8,479 nucleotides of DNA from an uncultured Paracoccaceae bacterium (GTDB lineage: Bacteria; Pseudomonadota; Alphaproteobacteria; Rhodobacterales; Rhodobacteraceae). This document shows positions 4,952 through 8,479 of this stretch, piece after piece. The DNA lies in contig CAJXHQ010000106.1 of the NCBI GenBank assembly GCA_913054485.1, positions 1 through 8,479 of the forward strand. Direction: 5' to 3'. The position numbers and the translations under genes are program-made. Every line of letters starts with the position of its first letter. Position 1 is the first letter of the stretch. The notes beneath the pieces are model-generated. The model made no database searches and had not been told where the DNA came from. It worked only from the letters and a program-made list of their open reading frames with translations.

Positions 4952-6133
4952 TTAGGACGTGCCGAACTTCAGAAGCTTGATCGCGGCAAAGTCGCTCACA
5001 TCACCGCCGACGCGTTTGGTGGCATAGAACAGCACATGCGGCTTGGCGCTGAAGGGATCGCGCAGCACCCGCAGGTCGGGGCGTTCGGCAATGGTGTAAC
5101 CGGCGGTGAAGTCACCAAAGGCCACCGAATAGCTATCCGTACCCGGATCCGGCATATCCTCGCAGATCACCACCGGATAGCCGAGCAGCCGTGCAGGTTC
5201 CCCCGCCGCCAGCCCGTCAGACCACAGGAAGCGGCCATCGCCATCCTTCATCTTGCGGATCATGCCGGCGGTTTTGGAGTTCAAAACAAAGGAGGCCTTG
5301 GCCCGGTACTGCGCCCCCAGCGCATAGACCAGGTCGATCACCGCATCGCCGTCGCCGACACCGCCCGCCTCGCCTGTGGCCACATAGCCGAGCTCGCCCC
5401 AGGTCCAGAAATCATTATCGACTGCGGTGTGGGTCAGCATCCCCGTGGGTTTGTCGACACCGTCACCATTGATGAAGGCGGCGGATTCGGCGCGGGCGAA
5501 TTTGTCCGCGATCCGGCCCGCCAGCCAGCTTTCAATGTCAAAGGCGCTGTCATCCAGAAGCCGCTGCGAGGCTTTCGGCAGCGCGCTGAGTTCGTGCAGC
5601 GGGATCGAGATCCGGTCGATAGAGGCCGTGCCGGTCTCACCCTGCGGGCCTGCTTCGGTGGCCCAGCCGGCGCCGACGTCGGAATGGTCGATCAGCACGT
5701 CAAAAGACGTCGCCTCAACGCTCACCACCGAGGCAATTGCCCGGATCGAGCCTGAGGACTGCAGCACCGATTTGATGGTCTCTGCTGTCTGCGGATCCAC
5801 CAGGTAGCCGCCATCGCTGTTGACGGCGGTGGACATGGCTTTGCCCTCCAGCTCCAGCCCGCGCAGGGCGTCATCGTCGCCATTGCGCAAGTAAGCGTTC
5901 AGCGCCTTCTGATGCGGCGCGCCCGCGTCATCGGCTGCGGCCAGATGCGGCCGTGCCGCGGTGAGGGATTTGCGTTCCAGCTTGGTCATGCGGGTTTCCA
6001 CTTGCTCCAGTTTCTGCTCAATCTCGTCCTGTGCCCCGGTGAAGGCCTCGGCGAAGCCGGCCACCGCCTGCTTCACCTCCTGCACCAGCGGCACAGCATC
6101 TGTGGCTAGGGCCACCTCTTGTGTCCTGCTCAT
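4952..6133 (-). CDS. g5: GTA g5: HK97-fold major capsid protein
   Basis: This 393-residue protein forms the GTA head. Residues 15-56 (around EIEQKLEQVETRMTKLERKS) look like the coiled-coil N-terminal delta/scaffold domain that the g4 protease removes in this family. The mature part has the usual landmarks: GGYLVDPQTAE (108-118), the E-loop/P-domain region with SIPLHELSALPKASQRLL (176-192 and onward), FINGDGVDKPTGML (220-233), RFLWSDGLAAGEPARLLGYPV (ending at 321), FGDFTAGYTIAERPDL (339-354), and the C-terminal KRVGGDVSDFAAIKLLKF (373-390). The cleavage site cannot be placed exactly; the segment 57-105 is the likely zone. The start ATG has AGGA 8 bases upstream, an average site for such an abundant product. 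It lies 43 bases after g4, and a hairpin-containing spacer follows it. Confidence 0.96.
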   Translation of the reverse strand: MSRTQEVALATDAVPLVQEVKQAVAGFAEAFTGAQDEIEQKLEQVETRMTKLERKSLTAARPHLAAADDAGAPHQKALNAYLRNGDDDALRGLELEGKAMSTAVNSDGGYLVDPQTAETIKSVLQSSGSIRAIASVVSVEATSFDVLIDHSDVGAGWATEAGPQGETGTASIDRISIPLHELSALPKASQRLLDDSAFDIESWLAGRIADKFARAESAAFINGDGVDKPTGMLTHTAVDNDFWTWGELGYVATGEAGGVGDGDAVIDLVYALGAQYRAKASFVLNSKTAGMIRKMKDGDGRFLWSDGLAAGEPARLLGYPVVICEDMPDPGTDSYSVAFGDFTAGYTIAERPDLRVLRDPFSAKPHVLFYATKRVGGDVSDFAAIKLLKFGTS

Positions 6134-6176
6134 CCTGTTTGTCCTGTCTCGTCAGGGGGGTGCGGCGCGGGCCTGT

Positions 6177-6737
6177 CTAGGTCCGGGCCAGTTTCAGCCG
6201 CGCAGCCGTCAGCCCCGCCGCCAATTCGCGCAGGGCGTTTTCCGCAGCCGGCACTTCCGCCTTGGCCGCCACCCGCGCACTGGGCAGCATCGGGAAGGTC
6301 ACCAGCGACACCTCCCAAAGCTCCAGTTCACTCAAGAGCCTGCGGCCCTTTCCGTCCTTCACAGCCCGCTTGGTGCGGTAGCCGATCGACAGCCCGTCAA
6401 TCGCACCCGCCTGCACCAGCACCGCTGCCTCGCGGCCCTTCTGGGTGGCGTCCAGCAGCCGCCCCTTAACCCAGAGCCCGCGGGCGTCCTCGCGCAGCTC
6501 TTCCCAGATGCCGATGGGCTGCGCCGGGTCATGCTGCCAGAGCATTTTTACCGCGCCCTGACCTGCCGCCCCCCGCGCCGCCAATGAGGCCGCATAGGCC
6601 CCCGGCTGCACAATGTCGCCGCCCTGATCGGCCTGCCCGAACAGGCTGGCATAGCCTTCAATCCGGGCTTCGCCATCCATCGCGAGCCCCTCTCCGAAAC
6701 GGGCAAACTTATGCTCCAGCGCGGTCTGATCTGTCAT
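6177..6737 (-). CDS. g4: GTA g4: HK97-family prohead protease (peptidase S78)
   Basis: This capsid maturation serine protease cleaves the N-terminal scaffold domain of g5. From the chosen start it has 186 residues. Visible landmarks: the RIEGYASLFGQAD opening (25-37) with GDIVQPGAYA (40-49), the histidine motif KMLWQHDPAQPIG (64-76, His69 probably catalytic), GAIDGLSIGYR (111-121, Ser117 the likely nucleophile) and LWEVSLVTFPM (140-150), which follows the acidic region that supplies the third residue in this family. The start at 6737-6735 has GAGGAG with a six-base spacer. A second ATG at 6758-6756 overlaps the g3.5 stop (ATGA) and would add MSYEEIF; the binding site sits inside that extension, so the shorter form is preferred. 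The still longer reading from 6827 runs through g3.5 and is unlikely. Confidence 0.92.
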   Translation of the reverse strand: MTDQTALEHKFARFGEGLAMDGEARIEGYASLFGQADQGGDIVQPGAYAASLAARGAAGQGAVKMLWQHDPAQPIGIWEELREDARGLWVKGRLLDATQKGREAAVLVQAGAIDGLSIGYRTKRAVKDGKGRRLLSELELWEVSLVTFPMLPSARVAAKAEVPAAENALRELAAGLTAARLKLART

Positions 6738-6754
6738 GAAGATCTCCTCGTAAC

Positions 6755-6973
6755 TCATTGCACGGAAAGGAAAGACTGAAAGGCCTGCGCCAGTATCGCA
6801 GCCGCCACGCCGTAAAGGGTCAGCCACAGGCGCTTCTCCAGCCGCGCCATCATCTCTTCCAGCTGATCCAGCCGCCGGTTCAGGTTTTCCTGATGCAGGG
6901 ACTGAATGCGCTCATGGGCGGCCAGCCGCAGCCCCGGCGCGCAGTCAAATGGCGGGTAAAGGTCATCCGGCAT
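6755..6973 (-). CDS. g3.5: GTA g3.5: small head formation protein with C-terminal membrane-like segment (rcc01685 family)
   Basis: This 72-residue protein occupies the g3.5 position between portal and protease and fits the GTA head formation protein family named after R. capsulatus rcc01685. The N-terminal third is polar (MPDDLYPPFDCAPGLRLAAH). The middle RLDQLEEMMARLEKRL (34-49) is a likely short coiled coil, and residues 50-69 (WLTLYGVAAAILAQAFQSFL) form a hydrophobic stretch long enough to cross a membrane. Its exact biochemical role is not established to my knowledge; the membrane segment suggests anchoring, perhaps of assembling heads, which is inference. The start overlaps the end of g3 by 11 bases with GGAGG six bases upstream, and its stop overlaps the alternative g4 start. 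Confidence 0.85.
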   Translation of the reverse strand: MPDDLYPPFDCAPGLRLAAHERIQSLHQENLNRRLDQLEEMMARLEKRLWLTLYGVAAAILAQAFQSFLSVQ

Positions 6974-8147
6974 CCGCAGCCTCCGCCACCGGCGGCAGAC
7001 CCAACAGGCTGCGCTTTTCCGCCTCCGACAGGAACTCTGCCGCAGCCACCCGCTTCCACTGCGCGTCGCGCTCCGCCGACAGGGCGGACACCTGATCCAG
7101 ATCCACCTTCAGCTCCAGTAGCTCTCCGGAATAACCCGCCAGCCAGTCCGCCAGCACCGCCGCCACGCGCGCCGCCAAGGGCAGCACGGTGAGGCGATAG
7201 AAGGCCCGGTTGGCCTCCTGGTAGTTGGCGTAAGTGGCATCGCCGGGGATGCCCAGCAGCATCGGCGGCACCCCGAAGGCCAGGGCAATTTCCCGCGCGG
7301 CGGCCTCCTTGGTCTTCTGAAACTCCATATCCGAGGGCGAAAACCCCATCGGCTTCCAGTCCAAGCCGCCTTCCAGCACCATCGGCCGGCCGGCATTCTT
7401 CGCGCCAAGGTAATTGGTCTCGATCTCGTCCGACAAGCGGCGGAACTGATCCTCCGCCATCTGCCCCTGCCCGTCCGACCCCTTCCAGACCAGCGCGCCC
7501 GAGGGCCTAGCTGCATTGTCCAGCAGTGATTTCGACCAGCGCGAGGCGGCATTGTGCACATCCACCGCCATGGCTGAGGCCTGCAGGGGCGAGAACCCGT
7601 AGTGATCATCCTGCGGATGAAAGCTCTTGATGTGGCAAATGGGAGTGGCATCCCCCACTGAAAAGCGATGCTTCTTGGCGCCTACCGCATATTCAAAGGC
7701 AACCGGCCAGCCATCCTGCCCCGGCACCACCGACATCCGGTCCGAGCGCAGCACGTGCAGCTCCAGCGGCAGGCCGGCATCACCCGCAACCGCCTCAACA
7801 TAGGCGTTGCCCGAGAGCAGCAGCTGGCCATAGATCGCCTCCAGCAGCTCGGCCCGGCCCTGTGCTGCGTTGGGCCGCGCCAGCAGCGCCAGCAGCGGGT
7901 GGGTGTCAAACCGCTGCACCTTGTCCTGCAACACCAGCGGCAGGGCGGCGGCGGCCTCGGCGATCAGCTTCACACAGCGAAAGCCGACCGGATTGCCCGA
8001 AAAGCCCGCGCGCGTCAGCGAGACAGTGTCGCGCGGGCTCCAGGCCACGCGGCCCGCGCTGGTCCAGGCCACCACCGGCCCGGCTGCACTTGCCTTACGC
8101 TCTGCGGTGCCCTCTGTCTTGGCCTTGCGAAAGAGGCTGAATGCCAT
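6963..8147 (-). CDS. g3: GTA g3: portal protein
   Basis: This HK97-type portal forms the twelve-subunit ring at the head vertex through which DNA is packed and ejected. With the chosen start it has 394 residues, close to known GTA portals. Motifs: FRCVKLIAEAAAALPLVL (56-73), HPLLALLARPN (83-93), LLSGNAYVE (110-118), DDHYGFSPLQASAMAVDVH (180-198), NAARPSGALVWKG (211-223), MEFQKTKEAAAREIALAFGV (274-293) and PPMLLGIPGDATYANYQEAN (294-313), followed by RAFYRLTVLPL (314-324). The ATG at 8147-8145 gives MAFSLFRK and has GGGAG 9 bases upstream. An in-frame ATG at 8222 would add 25 residues of non-family sequence without a good binding site. The last 11 bases overlap g3.5. Confidence 0.95.
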   Translation of the reverse strand: MAFSLFRKAKTEGTAERKASAAGPVVAWTSAGRVAWSPRDTVSLTRAGFSGNPVGFRCVKLIAEAAAALPLVLQDKVQRFDTHPLLALLARPNAAQGRAELLEAIYGQLLLSGNAYVEAVAGDAGLPLELHVLRSDRMSVVPGQDGWPVAFEYAVGAKKHRFSVGDATPICHIKSFHPQDDHYGFSPLQASAMAVDVHNAASRWSKSLLDNAARPSGALVWKGSDGQGQMAEDQFRRLSDEIETNYLGAKNAGRPMVLEGGLDWKPMGFSPSDMEFQKTKEAAAREIALAFGVPPMLLGIPGDATYANYQEANRAFYRLTVLPLAARVAAVLADWLAGYSGELLELKVDLDQVSALSAERDAQWKRVAAAEFLSEAEKRSLLGLPPVAEAADAG

Positions 8148-8283
8148 GCCCGAGTACTCCCGTTTGCCTGATCCTGTGGCGGGCCGCCAACTCTCTGGCT
8201 GCCCTTGCTTGAGAAGGAACATGCCACCACAAGTTGAAGACTTCTGTTCCGGGCCGCGCGGTCAGGAGGCAACGCCTGCGCTG
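8148..8283 (-). other. Spacer between terminase g2 and portal g3
   Basis: This is a 136-base gap with base composition noticeably richer in A/T around 8205-8250 than the genes beside it. It contains an in-frame upstream extension of the portal reading frame (from 8222) that lacks a convincing ribosome binding site, and the portal ribosome binding site GGGAG near 8157. I see no convincing sigma-70 promoter, intrinsic terminator or repeat in it; GAAGACTTC near 8236 is a short near-palindrome of doubtful meaning. Confidence 0.4.
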
Positions 8284-8479
8284 TCAGACCGCCCGCAGCC
8301 GGGGACGGCGCACCGCCTGCGCCGGGGTGATCATCAGCTCGGTCAGTGCCCAGACCAGCGCATCCACCCGGTCCGGCGAACCGCTGCCTTTGAAACCCTG
8401 CGCCGTCATCTGGCACATCTGGTCCTCCAGCGCGCCAAGCCCCGAAAGATGATGCACCCGACCCTGCTCATACAAAGCG
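8284..8479 (-). CDS. g2: GTA g2: large terminase, C-terminal end only (5' part beyond window)
   Basis: Only the last 64 residues of the packaging ATPase/nuclease are in the window; the reading frame runs open through the right edge. The visible part carries the terminal nuclease-domain signature: ALYEQGRVHH at the edge, LGALEDQMCQMT, then GSPDRVDALVWALTELM. The Asp residues of SPDRVDAL fit the last acidic position of the RNase H-like nuclease site that cuts packaged DNA in this family. An internal TTG at 8475 is not a credible start, since the residues before and after it are normal family sequence. The stop lies 136 bases before the portal start, so it is probably in the same transcript as the rest. 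Confidence 0.9.
   Translation of the reverse strand, partial: ALYEQGRVHHLSGLGALEDQMCQMTAQGFKGSGSPDRVDALVWALTELMITPAQAVRRPRLRAV

Noticed and set aside
4784..5755. 323-codon open frame on the plus strand
   Set aside because: It is antisense to the capsid gene and spacer; no recognisable domain, and its existence follows from the codon bias of the capsid gene.
7109..7651. 180-codon open frame on the minus strand overlapping the portal gene
   Set aside because: It is a shifted frame inside g3, rich in Arg/Trp/Pro, which is typical of out-of-frame reading.
6963..8222. Longer portal reading starting at 8222
   Set aside because: The added 25 residues do not resemble portal N-termini and no good ribosome binding site precedes that ATG, whereas GGGAG precedes the ATG at 8147.
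8015..8416. 133-codon open frame on the minus strand bridging g2 and g3
   Set aside because: It overlaps the ends of two recognised genes in another frame and has no family signature; it is a by-product of the spacer being open in that frame.
1..8479. tRNA, rRNA, CRISPR array, insertion sequence or attachment site
   Set aside because: I saw no spaced direct repeats, no transposase-like protein, no cloverleaf or rRNA motif; nearly all the sequence is accounted for by the GTA genes.

Overview
This window is most of the structural gene cluster of a Rhodobacter-capsulatus-type gene transfer agent (GTA), from a GC-rich alphaproteobacterium, almost certainly in the order Rhodobacterales (Roseobacter/Rhodobacter relatives). 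The evidence is gene order and recognisable protein families, with no species-specific marker. All genes lie on the minus strand, so the operon is read from right to left.

Layout in the direction of transcription: the C-terminal end of the large terminase (g2, 8479-8284); portal (g3); a small membrane-anchored-looking head formation protein (g3.5); prohead protease (g4); HK97-fold major capsid protein (g5); a 143-base spacer with two inverted repeats; head-tail adaptor (g6); stopper (g7); tail terminator (g8, DUF3168); tail tube protein (g9); two small tail assembly chaperone-like proteins (g10 and g10.1); a short tape measure protein (g11); distal tail protein (g12, DUF2460); hub protein (g13, DUF2163, with four cysteines fitting an iron-sulfur site); and the N-terminal two thirds of the NlpC/P60 cell-wall peptidase (g14), cut by the window edge. 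The megatron/host-specificity gene g15 would be expected next, outside the window.

The genes work as one assembly line. Terminase packs host DNA through the portal into a protease-matured capsid. Adaptor, stopper and terminator join the head to a short tail of g9 rings whose length is set by g11. The g12-g13-g14 baseplate parts contact and breach the recipient envelope. Most junctions overlap or nearly touch (ATGA, GTGA, TGATG), which suggests translational coupling. No integrase, repressor, lysis or replication gene is present in the window, as expected for a GTA rather than an inducible prophage.

The main anomaly is in g8. An in-frame TGA cuts the tail terminator at 107 residues, but 29 further codons in the same frame encode a typical family C-terminus (ending in an RFRARVED-type motif) and then reach a second stop 26 bases before g9. 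This is a fresh nonsense mutation, a sequencing error or stop-codon readthrough. In the first case the particles may be defective. Other points worth a look are a G5 run at the g10/g10.1 overlap that could allow a lambda G/GT-like -1 frameshift, the spacer hairpins after the capsid gene, and the candidate iron-sulfur ligands of g13.
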